From the NCBI RefSeq assembly GCF_042477335.2, contig NC_091727.1, forward strand, positions 129,503,501 through 129,567,500: a stretch of DNA of 64,000 bases, in the 5' to 3' direction. This document shows positions 32,801 through 44,649 of this stretch, one piece after another. The stretch comes from Ovis canadensis. Taxonomy: Eukaryota > Chordata > Mammalia > Artiodactyla > Bovidae. The notes under the pieces were generated by a model. It ran no database searches. It was not told the DNA's origin and was given only the letters and a program-made list of their open reading frames with translations. Each line of letters starts with the position of its first letter. Within the stretch, counting starts at the first letter, position 1. The translations under genes were made by a program, and so were the position numbers.

Positions 32801-34009
32801 CCGCAGAACTGCTGCAGCTTCTGTTTGTATTTCTTTTCCCAACCCGAGTATCTGTTGGACCTGGGCAGCCAGTATATAACACTCCCACTCCCTACCCCCA
32901 CCCCCACACTAAGCTGTAGATGATTGGACCAGGAATGGACATTTGACCAATCCTGAGCCAAACAGTTTCACATGGGACATGTGACCCATCCTGAACCAAA
33001 TATTCTGAGAATCTGAACAGAGGCAGATTCCATAGTCCAGATGATGTTGGGAAGTGAAGCAGTGGGTCACTGGGAGTTGGGGTCAAGGTCAGAGTCATGA
33101 ACACCAAGGCCACAGCTGAGACCTGGCCCTGGCTGTGGGGGAACAGAACTGTGCTTTACAGAGGCCAGGTGTCTTAGAGAATGACACTGTGAGGGCCCAG
33201 GAAGCAGAGAGGCACAGACAAGCAGAGAAGAGTTGATCCTGTGACCCCAGAGATGGAGAGTGACAGCCTGACCACTTTTCCACTTCCTGCAGTTTTGCTG
33301 AGTGAAAATCCACAGCAATCCTCTGTTCTTTAAGCTAACTTGAACAAATTCTTGTTCTGGGCAACCAGATTTTTGCCAAGCCAGAAATTTATACCAGAAG
33401 AGAAGTTGCCAATTGTAAACCATCAAAGATGTTGGAACTGACTGGTGAGGTGCATCAGGGAGTGATGGGTAGTGGGGCTTCCTGCATCCCAAGGCTCCAG
33501 GAATTAATTGGACAAGCAGCTCATTCATGTTCTGAGAGAGTTACATGAGAAACAATTAAAGCTGGCCTGAGGTTAACCCTGGGCTTACAACAGGGCAGAG
33601 ATTCACCTCCTAAGGGAATCCCTCAGGGCTTTGTACAGAGGACGCCAGCACCAGCTGCAAACAAGGACAGTTCTCGTTGTTCAGCCTCATGACAGGAGAA
33701 TCCTCCCCAGTCCCCACTTGGGGACAGGCAGATCTGAACAGGGAACTTGTACCACTTCCAAGGTGAGTCAGCAACTGATAGTACCTGGAGGGTTTGCTGG
33801 TCTAGACCACTGAACAAAGGATGCCATCCTGAGATTTTTCTCCCCCCATCACCAGATTACAGTGGGAGGGGAGTCTGGCTACAAAGCTCCTAGTAAATTC
33901 AGAAATGCGTAATAGAACATACCTGATGGGAAATCAGTTTCCAGAGGGAGGGGGTAGAAGGGGGAGGATGGTGTGCATCTCCCCATCTGATGCCTATAAG
34001 CTGTGTTAC
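32801..34009. other. No gene recognised
   Basis: Long overlapping minus-strand frames at 33067-33528 lack domains or splice context. Possibly an old LTR or unique DNA. Confidence 0.35.
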
Positions 34010-34290
34010 TGCTACTGCTAAGTCATTTCAGTCCTGTCCGACACTGTGCGACCCCATAGACGGCAGCCCACCAGGCTCCCCCATCCCTGGGATTCTCCAG
34101 GCAAGAATGCTGGAGTGGGTTGCCATTTCCTTCTCCAATGCATCAAAGTGAAAAGTGAAAGTGAAGTCGCTCAGTTGTATCTGACTCTTAGTGACCCCAT
34201 GTACTGCAGCCTACCAGGTTCCTCCATCCATGGGATTTTCCAGGCAAGAGCACTGGAGTGGGGTGCCATTGCCTTCTCCAATAAGCTGTG
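34010..34290 (-). mobile_element. Bov-A2 (dimeric) SINE
   Basis: Two reversed monomers (34023-34130 and 34165-34285) are joined by the cattagtgaaaagtgaaagtg-like linker, with a gctactgctaagtcattt head. Confidence 0.88.
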
Positions 34291-34292
34291 TT

Positions 34293-35986
34293 GAGGGGAG
34301 CTAAATGTATGTTTTAGCCCACAGATGGAAGGATGGATCGAACTGAGACAAATGGACATCGCCTTGGACATCGCCTGGGGACTGTTGACCTAGATACTGA
34401 AGCTGTGGTAACCTGGGACACCCCTGCAGTAACTGGATGTGACTTTGGGCTATATCTGGTTAGAGCACATGTTAACAGTCATCAGGATTAGAGGCAAGAT
34501 CTCTATCTTCCACTTGTCAGAAATTTCTCTGGGCTTGTTTATATCTTAGGCACTGTTTCCAAACCTCAGAACTCTTTGACATTTGAAGTTAGATAATTCT
34601 TGTTTCAAGAGGCTGTCCAATATACTAGGATGTTTGGCACAATATTTGGCACAATCCCTGGCCTCTACCTACTAGATGTCAGTAGCACCTCACCCCCACC
34701 AAAACAACTCTTGACAACCAAAAATATCTTTATATGTTGCCACATGTCCACTGGACGGCAAAACTGCACTGATTGGGAACCATGGAGGCAATGAAATACT
34801 TGGGAGTAGTTGAAACAGGGGGAAGACAGTTGCAAGGGGTGGGACGCTAAGAGAGGAAAAGTGTTCATTGGGTCTGGCCACGTCTGATCTTTAAGCCAGT
34901 CTGGCTGGGGGGTGGGCAGAAGCCCAACTGCAAGGACTGAGGAGTGAGCAGAAGTGAGGAAGTGCAGTTACTGAGGGGGGGGGGTGGTTCTTCAAGGACC
35001 CTTGACTGTGAGGTAGATCCTGCATACTGTATTGGAGGCATGTCCACTGTACTATTCAATGAAAAAATGAGTGCCATTGTGTTTTTGTGTGTGAAATAAA
35101 ACTTCCGTTAACTTCTGTGTGTGTGTATGCTATGTATATTACAGATTTATGTGTGCCTTATGCTATAGATTTATATTTGAATATGCAAAAGAAAGATGTC
35201 TGGGAAGACATTTAGCAAACAAGCTATTAACTAGGGAGGGTGGTAGGATCAGGATTAGAAGATGGGAAGCAGAAGTAGGTATATGGAGTTGGGTGGGGTA
35301 TGGGGCAGTAGGGTGAAGAGCCTTTATATTTTTATATACTTTTGTGTTGTATGAAGTAAAATAAATGCTCACAAAAGTACAAAAAATAAAAAGTGAATTT
35401 ACTGGCTTGGGTGGGTTTGGAAAGGCCACCTCTTCCTCTGGGACAAGAGGGAAGGAAAGCAGACACTAATCTGTGTGGGGGGTAGGTGGGGAACCCAAGT
35501 GGCTCCTATTTGTGTGTTTACGATGTGGACAGACTAGACAAGGGGACCTGAGAGTGAATAAGAACATAAGGGCAGGGTGTGGGGTGGGTGCTTCTGAGCA
35601 ACTGCACTTGGGGAATAACTGAGGAGGAGGGTGGGAGTGAGGAATGGAGGGAGAGAAAAGGACCAAAGGGAAGACTGGGAGTCTGGAAGGAAAAGGCAGG
35701 GGATGGAGTAAGGCAGGTCCAGAAGGGGCACCAGACACAAACCTCTAGGTATTACAGCCTGACACCCACTTGCTACAGCAAAAAGCAACACATACAAAAG
35801 GGGAAGAGGCAGGAACGGTTGGCAGAGATCTCTGCCTGACTCCCTACCCCTTCTAGGCTTGTAGCGTATCTTTTCATTTGCTGCTGTGCTATGAAGAAGC
35901 TCAATGCCAGTTATACTTTGTTTTCAAGTCCAGTCAGATGGGAGTACCTGCAAATACCTAAGAGTTTAAAGCAAGGTCCAACTTAC
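34293..35986. other. No gene; possible hAT MITE near 34.6-34.8 kb
   Basis: 34603-34790 (ggctgtccaatatactagga, gcctctacctactagatgtc, acaaccaaaaatatctttat) resembles a common hAT-Charlie type MITE. 34970-34985 is a G-run. No exon was recognised. Confidence 0.45.
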
Positions 35987-36076
35987 TTCAGGTCTTTGAT
36001 TTTACAGTATGGATTATGCAGTGGTTGGCAAAGCAAGTGTAGTGGACAGATTGGCAAATTGTACAGCTGGAAGGTC
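35987..36076 (-). pseudogene. Shrunken NLRP LRR exon
   Basis: A good donor (gtaagt, 35986-35981) follows LHNPYCKIKDL, the typical end of an NLRP LRR exon. An AG at 36077-36078 gives only 90 bases. The first part reads AVQFANLSTTLALPTTA in one frame and the end is in another, so the middle of the 171-base exon has been deleted out of frame. Confidence 0.6.
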
Positions 36077-36506
36077 CTAAAAGATGCGAAAGCAAAAATA
36101 ACTTAAAATTATTAAAGCAAAATTTTAAGTAACAGGCTTATTTTGGCATGTCATCTTAGTACTAACTTACAAAAACCTTAGGAATTAATACCCCATTTTG
36201 CAGATGAGGAATCAAGGCACAAAAAGTAATTTGCCCAAAGTCAAATAGGAACAGAATGAAGTTAAGTATTCAGGTTTGTCTGACTCCAAAGTCATGGTGC
36301 TGTGTCCCAGGCACTGAGGTAAGCACTTTACGCACAGTTTATTTTATCTTGTCCTTAATCCAATGACAGGTATTGTAAGCAGCATTTTGCAGATGCTCCG
36401 AGAGGTCAAGTGACTTGCTTAAGCTATCTGTACACTATTACTGATTCTTGGCTGTCAGTACTCAGAAGAATTCATGACAATAATTGAGAGCTAGGAACGT
36501 TTGATA
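36077..36506. other. No gene; probable MIR
   Basis: MIR-like blocks near 36180-36300 (ccattttgcagatgaggaat, cccaaagtcaaata) and 36360-36420 (cagatgctccgagaggtcaa). Confidence 0.45.
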
Positions 36507-36708
36507 CAGTTGACCATTGAACAATGTGGAGATCAAGGGCACCACACCCCTGCAGCTGAAAATCCACATAAAACTTTCCAGTGAGCCCTTCTTATCCCTC
36601 CATATTGGAGGTTCTGCATCTGAGAATTCAACCAGCCTCAATCCTGTAGTACACATTTATTGAGAAAAATCTGTGCAGTTCAAATCTTTGTTGTTCAAGG
36701 ACCAACTG
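36507..36708. mobile_element. Tc1/mariner-Tigger type MITE
   Basis: Terminal inverted repeats are visible: cagttgaccattgaacaa at the left and, reversed, cagttggtccttgaacaa at the right. A TA (36505-36506) precedes and CA (a mutated TA) follows, as expected for a TA-inserting transposon. About 200 bases, non-coding. Confidence 0.72.
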
Positions 36709-38025
36709 CAGTACACTCTCACTTAGTCAACATGCCTTGAAGAAGAGGTTTTTGTGGGCTTTTGGTGTTTTATTTGATTAAATTTTGGAAAGAATTTAAG
36801 CCCTCTGATAAAGGTAATGGGTTGAGGGGTGGGGACTCCATCTAAGGCTGATTTTCTGGAAACATCAAATGAACAAAACCCCCTTTTTGTTTCCATCAGT
36901 GCTTACTGTATACTGTGTGTATTGTGCTCAGTGTATATTGTCCATTATTTTACTTTATAATAGTTGGATTGAAGCTGTCATGAATTCATGAAGACACGGT
37001 AGCCAAGGTCTTTCATAATTCCAAGTCCAGGTAACTTCTCCTACCCCTTCCTTTCTGGTCCCAAACACAAACTCTTGCTGCACCTCCCTTCCCCCCTCAC
37101 TTCCCACTAACACACATACCCCATGCTCAATTCCATCTCTATGCTACTGCCCACTGAGGAACTAACAATTAGCAAAAAAAAGACTCAGGTTAACTCATTT
37201 TTCAAGTTGAGCCTTCTGCCCACTGTCATCCTTCTCAACGTCCCCTACCCTTCACCTGATCCCACAACTAGAAGAGAGGCACTGTCCATATTAACCTGAG
37301 TATTGAAAACAGACTTGATCAGTGGCATTTTTCTTGAGTCAGTCAGTAGAGCTGTACTTTGCAGTATACAGAGTACATATTGTGTAAGTGGTTTACCTAA
37401 GCCTCTTTGAACTCCAGCTCTCAACTCTCCACATAGGTGTCCGTTTGGCAGAAAGAACTCAGGCTTCATAGCAATATACACAGGAGTGCCTTATAGCAAT
37501 ATATACAGAGTAAGCTCTGTCCCTTACCAACCTGGAGCTCTTTGAGGCCTCAGTGATGAAATACATGTAGAGAAGAGTGAGGACCAATTCAACTTTAAGT
37601 TTACAACCTTTTCCAAAATAGTCATCAACACCAAAATAGCAGAGTACTCAATTATAATCTTAATGATTTATATGCTCATAACCTTTTATAATTATATAAC
37701 ACCTTCACAAAGAGACAGTGAAGACTAATAGACACACACTTACAGTGGCTAGCCCAGTGCCTGGCACGTAGTAAGTACTCAAAAATGTCAGCTTTCCCTC
37801 AGTGTCTGCCTAGGCCAGTGTTCAATATGCGATACTCAATAAATCCTAAAAATAAATAAATAAATAAATCCTTATTGACTGACATACAGTATGAAAAGCA
37901 AAGATAATTCATTTTATTTATTGACAATGCTAGAAACGATCATGTGCCTGAATACTTGAAATAAACAAGAAGGCCAATCATTTCTGTAGGCCAAGACACT
38001 GGTGAAAAGACAGTAATATACTCAC
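36709..38025. other. NLRP intron; no gene
   Basis: A MIR-like fragment may lie at 37740-37800 (cccagtgcctggcacgtagt). A (TAAA)n run lies at 37849-37868. The short minus-strand frame at 37245-37481 shows no LRR pattern. Confidence 0.4.
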
Positions 38026-39625
38026 TGATTGTCAACATTGGTGGCATGAACGCTAGGCTCAACCTTCCTCTTCAAATCCAAGTAGGTGCTGACACTTCAG
38101 AGACACTGACAGGTGACTATGACTGCTTTTCACACTGAATGACACAGCCAGAACGTCCATTTTTGTATACATAAGTTGAAGCAATATAATTGACCTTAAA
38201 TCATTAATTATCCTTTTTGCATATTCTTGAGTCTCATACAGTGAAACAAGTCTATCGGCTCAATCTGTAACCTATAAGGTTTATCTTTTATTTCTTTCTC
38301 AGTCCACTTCAGTAACTCTTCTCAAAGTCCTGGAGACACTTTTTTCCCAAAAGTTGTTTGCACAGCCTTTTCCTTTCCTTTATGTAAGAGGCCAAATAAG
38401 AATTGTATTGTTAATGATGAAAACCCTTTTTCATCCTGTTGGAAGATTTCTTGCCATGTTTTCCCCGATCAAAAAACATCCAGCTGCTGTCATTCTTCAG
38501 GGTGTAGAACACAGAAGTCAGGAATTCTTGGAGACTGAAGTGAAGGAAAGTGTAAACACTGACAACTCCTTCAACTTTTTTTCAAAAAGTGATTGAGAAA
38601 AGTGCAATTGGTATCATATACTCCTAGCCTATGTCTTCTGAGGTCACTGACTTCAAATAGGACCTGCTGGTTCTGTAGTCCTTCTGCAGCCAAAGAGCAA
38701 AGGCCCCACCGGCAAATTTGTCCCTTCCACACCGAGATACCTGTAAGGGTGTTGAGACACTTGGAAAAGTCAAACAAGATACGTATCAGTCATGGTCTGA
38801 CGTGACCTCGTAAGAGTCCTGCCTCCATCTTCCTGTGTCTCATCCAGGAGGTGATGGGACGAGAAGACATAATGTCAAGGCCTTCATTTTCTCGCAGATC
38901 ATAAAGGACTCTCGTAGCTGAAAACTGACTCAAGAAATATGCTCTTTTTTCAACATCTGTAAACCACAGGATCTCTGGATAGGTTGCTTTAACAGAGAGT
39001 GAAGCTTCTTCATGGTCGTAGGCCAGGCAGTTATCAGGAGGGAGGATTCAGGGAACAGTTTTGTCTTCATGATACTGTGTAAGAGAGTCTCTACTGGCTT
39101 CCTTTCCAGGGGATTGGTACTAAGATCCTCTTCCTGGTCACTGACAGAGTACTGAAGCTCAGGAAATCCGTCAAGAATGAACAAACTTCTGTGGATATAT
39201 GAGAATAATGTCCATGATTGGTCCACCTGTATCTTGAAAAGTGTTATTGATCAGGTCAGTACCACTAAGGTTAGCCATCTCTCTGCAGTTGACATAAATG
39301 AGATAGTCAAATCTGCCTGGAGTAACCACTCCACTGCCCAGTCAAACATGAACTTATGTACCACAGCTGTTTTCCCAATCCCAGCACATCCCCAAAGCAC
39401 CACAGTCTGGGATGAGATAGAACCCTCTTCATCAAGATCAAACACATGTTCCATCTCAATAAACTTACCATGTTGAAGAATTTCGCATGGTGGCTTTTCT
39501 GTTATATAGTGTTTTTCTTACAACAAGCAGTCCTGTCTCTATATGTTTACCACGATGATAACATCTATCAACTCCTATTTTTAGGTATTTTTCTTTTAGA
39601 TGTTTTCTAAGTACTTCCCGGTAAT
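38026..39625 (-). pseudogene. NLRP NACHT exon (1.6 kb), multiply disabled
   Basis: Acceptor AG at 39626-39627, donor gtgagt at 38025-38020; 1600 bases is normal for the NACHT exon of NLRPs. It starts YREVLRKHLKEKYLK. Walker A GCAGIGKT is at 39368-39391. Walker B LFILDGFPEL is at 39155-39184, with proline where the family has the second aspartate (DGFDE). Winged-helix/tail parts follow: RWGLCSLAAEGL, VLFEVSDLRRH, SLQEFLTSVFYTLKND. Lesions include a frameshift near 39510, a TGA at 39251-39253, two compensating frame changes before Walker B, and further stops below 38930. No functional ATPase can be made. Confidence 0.88.
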
Positions 39626-40297
39626 CTAATAAGGTGACACCAAGAGTTAGTAATCACAGAATCCTAGACAATAATACAAATAACAACTATAACTAATACT
39701 ACCATCACCTCCATCTCCACTCAGATGTTTCAAAAGCTCCTCAAACTTCATGCATCTGAGCTCTTGATTTCCATTCCACTTCCCACTACCCCATCTCCAG
39801 AAAAAACAACAACAACAACAACAACAACAAACCTCCTCAGACATCTCGTCTTGGTTAAATGGTGCCACCCAATTTCTCATAAAAATGTCAGGAGTCATTT
39901 CTTTTTTCCTCTTGAATCCTCCATATCCAATAAGCAAGGCCTAGCATTCATATCTCCAAAACAAGCCTCCAACCCATTTATTTATCACCACATCCTCAAA
40001 TACCACCCAAGTACAAGGCACTATATCAACTCTTTTCTAAACCAGTGAAACAGCCTCCTACTCATCTACTGTTGCCTTTAAGAGCGCCTCTCCACACAAG
40101 CAGCCAACATGATCTAAAAATATCAATCACATCATGCCCTGGCCCAAAACTTTTAAAGAGCTTTTCATTGCACTTGATATTAAACCCAAAATCCTTACCT
40201 TATACGACAGCCTGGGCCCTATCTATCTTTGTTCCCTAGCTTTGTTTTATATCACTCTCATTCTCAGTTTCTATACTAAAGCCATACTGACTTACTT
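39626..40297. other. No gene; (ACA)n microsatellite
   Basis: A run of aac/aca triplets occupies 39808-39833. The upstream NLRP pyrin exon was not found in this interval. Confidence 0.5.
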
Positions 40298-40505
40298 TTG
40301 AGTGAAGTGAAGTCGCTCAGTCATGTCCAACTCTTTGTGACCCCATGGACTGTAGCCTCCCAGGCTCCTCTGTCCATGGGATTTTCCAGGCAAGAATACT
40401 GGAGTGGGTTGCCATTTCCTTCTCCAGGGGATCTTCCCAACCCACGGATTGAACCCGGGTCTCCTGCACTGCAGGCAGACGCTTTCCCGTCTGAGCCACC
40501 AGGGA
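40298..40505 (-). mobile_element. Bov-tA SINE
   Basis: A complete reverse copy with a well-preserved tRNA-like head (cccgtctgagccaccaggga). It abuts an opposite-orientation fragment. Confidence 0.92.
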
Positions 40506-40570
40506 AGGAAGCCCTGATGGCTCAGAGGGTAAAGCGTCTGTCTGCAATGCAGGAGACCTGGGTCTCCTGG
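40506..40570 (+). mobile_element. Bov-tA head fragment in inverted orientation
   Basis: ccctgatggctcagagggta and tctgcaatgcaggagacctg are the forward tRNA-like head, placed head to head with the preceding SINE. The pair could form a hairpin of about 55 base pairs. Confidence 0.75.
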
Positions 40571-41879
40571 CTTACTTTTAGTTTCTCATAAATGCCATGT
40601 TCTTTCCCACTTCAGGGCCTTTCCACCAGCTATTCTCTCCACCTGGAAAATACTTTTTTCTACTCTTCCCATGGAGATCCCCTTCTCATCCTTCAGATCT
40701 TAAACATTACTTGCTAGGAGAGGACTTCTCTGACCACCCAGTTTAAAGCAGATCCTCTCTACTATACCCTTTCCCAAGACTCTGTTTTCCCTTTGTAGCA
40801 CTTATCACAATTTACAATTGTTTTGTTTCCTTTTTTTTTGTTATCTGTCCTTCCCACTAATCTACATGAAAACAGGGATCTTATCTGTCTTCTTCATCAT
40901 AGTATCCTAAGTACCTAGCTGGTACCTGGAACATGGTAGACACTAAATTAATATTTATTGAAAATGGCTATAAATGCTTGCTTTTGAATTATAAAACAAG
41001 CTGTTTATTATGCCTAACCTGTGTCAGATACTACACTAGGCCCTTTACATATATTTTAAATTTAATTATCATAATAATCCCATGAATTAGATATTATCCA
41101 CATTTTACAGTTGAAGAAACTGAAAACTTATAACCAGGGTTATACGTTCATGGGTGTGCAATCAGTGCTTAGGCTTTGTGCTCAGAGGATCCATACTTTC
41201 TGTAATGCACTGCTGTTCCTATCTTGAAATTTTAAATAATTTTTGAACAAGGAATCCTGCCTTTTCATTTTGCACCATACCCCACAAATATGTATCCAGT
41301 TCTGCTTATAGCACTGGGTAACTTGTCCAAGATTCATAAGCAAGTAAATGGCAGAGACTTAAATTAAGACTCAGGTTTGTCTGAGGCCATGGCCTATGTG
41401 CTTAAATACTATACCACACAGCTTTTAACTTTCTGCAACTAAAAATAAATAACCCAAGGAGTCAGTTATCAAGCTCTAACTTCTATTAAGTAAATATCCA
41501 AGCTAGCATTTTCCAAATAAGCTTTTCATGGAACATTTGCAAGATATTAATAGGAGAGCTATGAAAAAGTTGTCCTGTGGTCAAATAAGGTAAGGCAAAT
41601 GCACCTTCTATTCCATTTTTTAGTTTCTCAATGCATATTAGCATATGAAAGGCTCTGAGCAAATCAATGGTTAAAAAAAGTAGGCTGTTTGACTTTTGTT
41701 TAATCCATATTTTCTAGACTTAAATGACTATGGAACCCTTTTTTAAAAGCAAAATTATTAACTTCTGGAGAATAGTGTTCTGTAGATTTCAGGTTGGGGA
41801 ATACTGATCTAAAGTGTTCTCAAACTTTTCCTATAAAATTTCATAAATAGATTAGGCTTTTAGGTCTCTGCTGCAATTA
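40571..41879. other. No gene; probable MIRs
   Basis: MIR-like blocks near 41010-41200 (gtcagatactacactaggcc, cacattttacagttgaagaa) and 41330-41420. No exon. Confidence 0.45.
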
Positions 41880-42329
41880 CAAGCATACCTTGGAGATATT
41901 GTGGGTTTAGTTCCAGACCACTGCAGTAAAGTGCATATTGCAATAAAGCAAGTCACACAAATTTTTTGGTTTCCCAGAGCATATAAAAGTCATACTAACT
42001 ATACTGTAGCCTATTAGGTGCACAATAGCATTATATCTAAAAATAATGTACATACCTTAATTAAAAAATACCTTATTGCAAAAAATGCTAATTATCATCT
42101 GACAATACAGGGTTGCCACAAATCTTCAGTTTGTAAAGAACCATAATATCTGTGAAGTACTGCTACTGCTAAGTCGCTTCCATCGTGTCCGACTCTTTGC
42201 GACCCCATGGACTGCAGCCTACCAGGCTCCTCCATCCATGGGATTTTCCAGGCAAGAGTACTGAAGTGGGGTGCCATTGCCTTCTCTGAAGTACAATAAA
42301 GTGAAATGCAATAAAACAAAGGATGCCTT
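41880..42329 (+). mobile_element. Tigger1-derived MITE carrying a SINE
   Basis: The left end caagcataccttggagatat and right end ataaaacaaaggatgcctt are Tigger1 termini flanked by TA (41878-41879 and 42330-42331). The interior keeps only end-proximal sequence (aaattttttggtttcccaga, gcacaatagcattatatcta), so it is non-autonomous. A Bov SINE at 42161-42286 is flanked by tgaagtac duplications. Confidence 0.85.
42161..42286 (-). mobile_element. Bov-A monomer SINE within a MITE
   Basis: A single reversed monomer (tgctactgctaagtcgcttc ... gtgccattgccttctc). The 8-base repeat tgaagtac at 42153-42160 and 42287-42294 is its target duplication. Confidence 0.88.
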
Positions 42330-43262
42330 TATTCAACTCTGGCATCCTAGTATGAAAGCAGCCATAGGCAATATGTAAATGAACGAGCATGGCTGGCTCC
42401 AGTAAAACCTTACTTATAAAGCAGGCAGCTAGCTGGATTTGGCCCACTAGCTGTAATTTGTTTACTCTATCTAGATCATTCCAGAAGCAGACTGGTTTAT
42501 TCTATCCATAAAGTCCCGTATATCTGTTGCTTTGGCCATCATCAGAGGTCTTCCTAGGATTTGAATACTTATTCTAGAGGATATAAAAGTCCTATTTGCT
42601 ATGACAGTTTGGGACTTCATGAACATTATATATATATAAAAAAAAAAAAACTGTTTGTTGCCCAGCGAATATGGGGGAAGATATGGAGGAGAAGTAAGGA
42701 TGAGTGGGGTTCACAGGAGGCACTATTCCCCAAACAGTAAAAAGTGAAACAGAACAGACATCTACCTGTAAGCTTCTTCCATGAAAATGAAGCCAGAGAA
42801 CTTGAAGCAGCTGTGGGAAGAAGAGTTGGGGTTAACAGTATCCCAAATACACCTTCATACAAAAACATGAAATACACACAAATTTAGCCACACCGTTATA
42901 GCCATTCATGCTGTTCCCCAACTAGAAATACAACAAAGCCACCTCATGTCTATTCTAACTGATTAAAAAGCTATTTTATAGCTAATGTCCAACATAAAGT
43001 AAACCTAAGATCTTTCCACACAATCATGAATATACTTAGGGTGTAAACATTTCTATTTATATGACAAATAAGGAAATCTTTAGGTGTGAACTTAAAGGGG
43101 CATTCATTATTTGAAGTGACTGTTTCTGGTGTTTTGTTTTCCATTGAACATTAACTTATTGCTTCTGTTGGAACTCTTGTTGAGCTTAACTTGTTAACGA
43201 GAAAGAATAAGGCATTGCTGATATTAGTTCAACAGAAATATACAACAACCTACATTCAAAGG

Positions 43263-43299
<37 letters not shown>

Positions 43300-44649
43300 T
43301 CCTATGGGCTTTTAGTATTTGCACACCTTTGTAGGTAAGGGTGAGACACAGATGGGAGGTGTGACTAGGTGGGTGGGAGGAAGTGGAGTCTGGAGAGGCA
43401 GATATTAGAATGTCACAGAACTGGGCATCAAGTGAGTGGTCTGTTGAAGATAACAAGTTTCTATTCACCATAACTAAACATTTCTTGGAGTTCAGGAATC
43501 AGCCACAAGGGGAAGGACTTCAGCAATCTTCACTCTTTACTCTTTTGTGCTCTCTCCTGTGAAAATCTGTGATTACAGTAAAAGGAGAGACTTAGAGTCT
43601 TTTATGATTATAAATGCTTTGGGGACTAAGGAAAACAGTATAAACAACAAAAACTTTCTGGGTTTTTTTCCCCTCATTTTGGGAAACACAAAAATTGCAG
43701 AGAGATTATAATGGGTAAATTCTATATCCATGTAATAACTTAAATACACATACCTCTACACATACAACACAATTTTAAAGATTCAGAAAAATCCCAAAGT
43801 CCATGAGAAGAAGTAGGGGGAAGAGAATGAAGATTATACCCTCTCTCACCTCATTTGGTTATTCACCTTTCTGTTCATACAATAAACTCCAGGTGCAAGC
43901 AGGTCCCATATCTTTTCATTTCTTTCAACAGTACATCCTGGCAAATCAAGAAAACTGGAACCCAAAACAGAAATGATAACTGTAAGGCCTGATGGAAGCC
44001 CAGAGTACAAAAGTAACTCAAGAAAGACTACTCAAAGCATTACAGAGCTGGGGAAATGAGAAGGCCTAATAAACAAGTAGAGAGCTAGGGTGGGATTAGG
44101 AGATCACATGAAGACAGACCAAAATTAACAGTCTTCAATTTGAAGACAAAAAAAAAAAAAAAAACACTAAACAGAAGATAGACTGTCTACACACTTTTGA
44201 AGAGTACAAAAATGAGGAATGTCAAATTGAGCTCTAAAATACATTACCAAGGGAAGGATATGGTTTAGGGAGTATACCTCTGATGTCTGTGGTCAAGATA
44301 AGGATGACTATGTCCTTCTATAACACAGCCAACTTGGTACCATTGGTAAAGGGAGAATTCTAAGACCACAGATTAGAATACTGTGATATAAGAGAAACAC
44401 TCCAGAGAGTTAGGAGATCCAAGCCCTAGTTTCATTTCTGTAACTACCTACCTCTATGGTCCTTAAGATTCTTCTACTTTCTGAATCTATTTTTTTCAAT
44501 ATGGTGGAGAGAATGTTAGCCCAGGTTTCTTTCCAGGTTGAACACTGCAAGATCAGTTGTCTAAATCCCAGTTGCACGTTAGAATTACCTTCACACCACC
44601 TTCCTGAAATTTTTTGTTGCAATGTTACTTACCCATTTCTAATTCACTT
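42330..44649. other. No gene; (CA)n microsatellite
   Basis: A (CA)n run occupies 43264-43299. A-runs are at 42639-42650 and 44149-44164. Frames here lack any recognisable domain. Confidence 0.45.
43264..43299. repeat. (CA)n microsatellite
   Basis: About 18 uninterrupted CA dinucleotides; likely length-polymorphic. Confidence 0.95.

Larger units (their letters stand above)
20934..39625 (-). pseudogene. Decayed NLRP-family (NACHT-LRR) gene
   Basis: On the minus strand a 1.6 kb NACHT exon is followed by one LRR exon remnant and seven recognisable LRR exons in the arrangement usual for NLRP genes (each LRR exon about 171 bases, symmetric phase). NLRPs are cytosolic nucleotide-binding innate-sensor or oocyte/embryo proteins. 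The subfamily is not settled; the style of the NACHT tail and LRRs recalls the reproductive group (NLRP4/9/14-like), which is inference. Disabling changes are numerous: frameshifts and stops in the NACHT exon, a one-base-short LRR exon, an in-frame TAG in another and a shrunken LRR exon. No pyrin-domain exon was identified. An opposite-strand TEX13-family gene lies in the large intron between the 36.0 and 28.0 kb exons. Confidence 0.85.

Noticed and set aside
37245-37481. Further NLRP LRR exon
   Set aside because: The translation lacks the LRR spacing of leucines and the expected exon length; splice sites are not in the right place.
42626-42877. NLRP pyrin-domain exon
   Set aside because: The position upstream of the NACHT exon is suitable, but the translation has no pyrin-like helices and no clear start.
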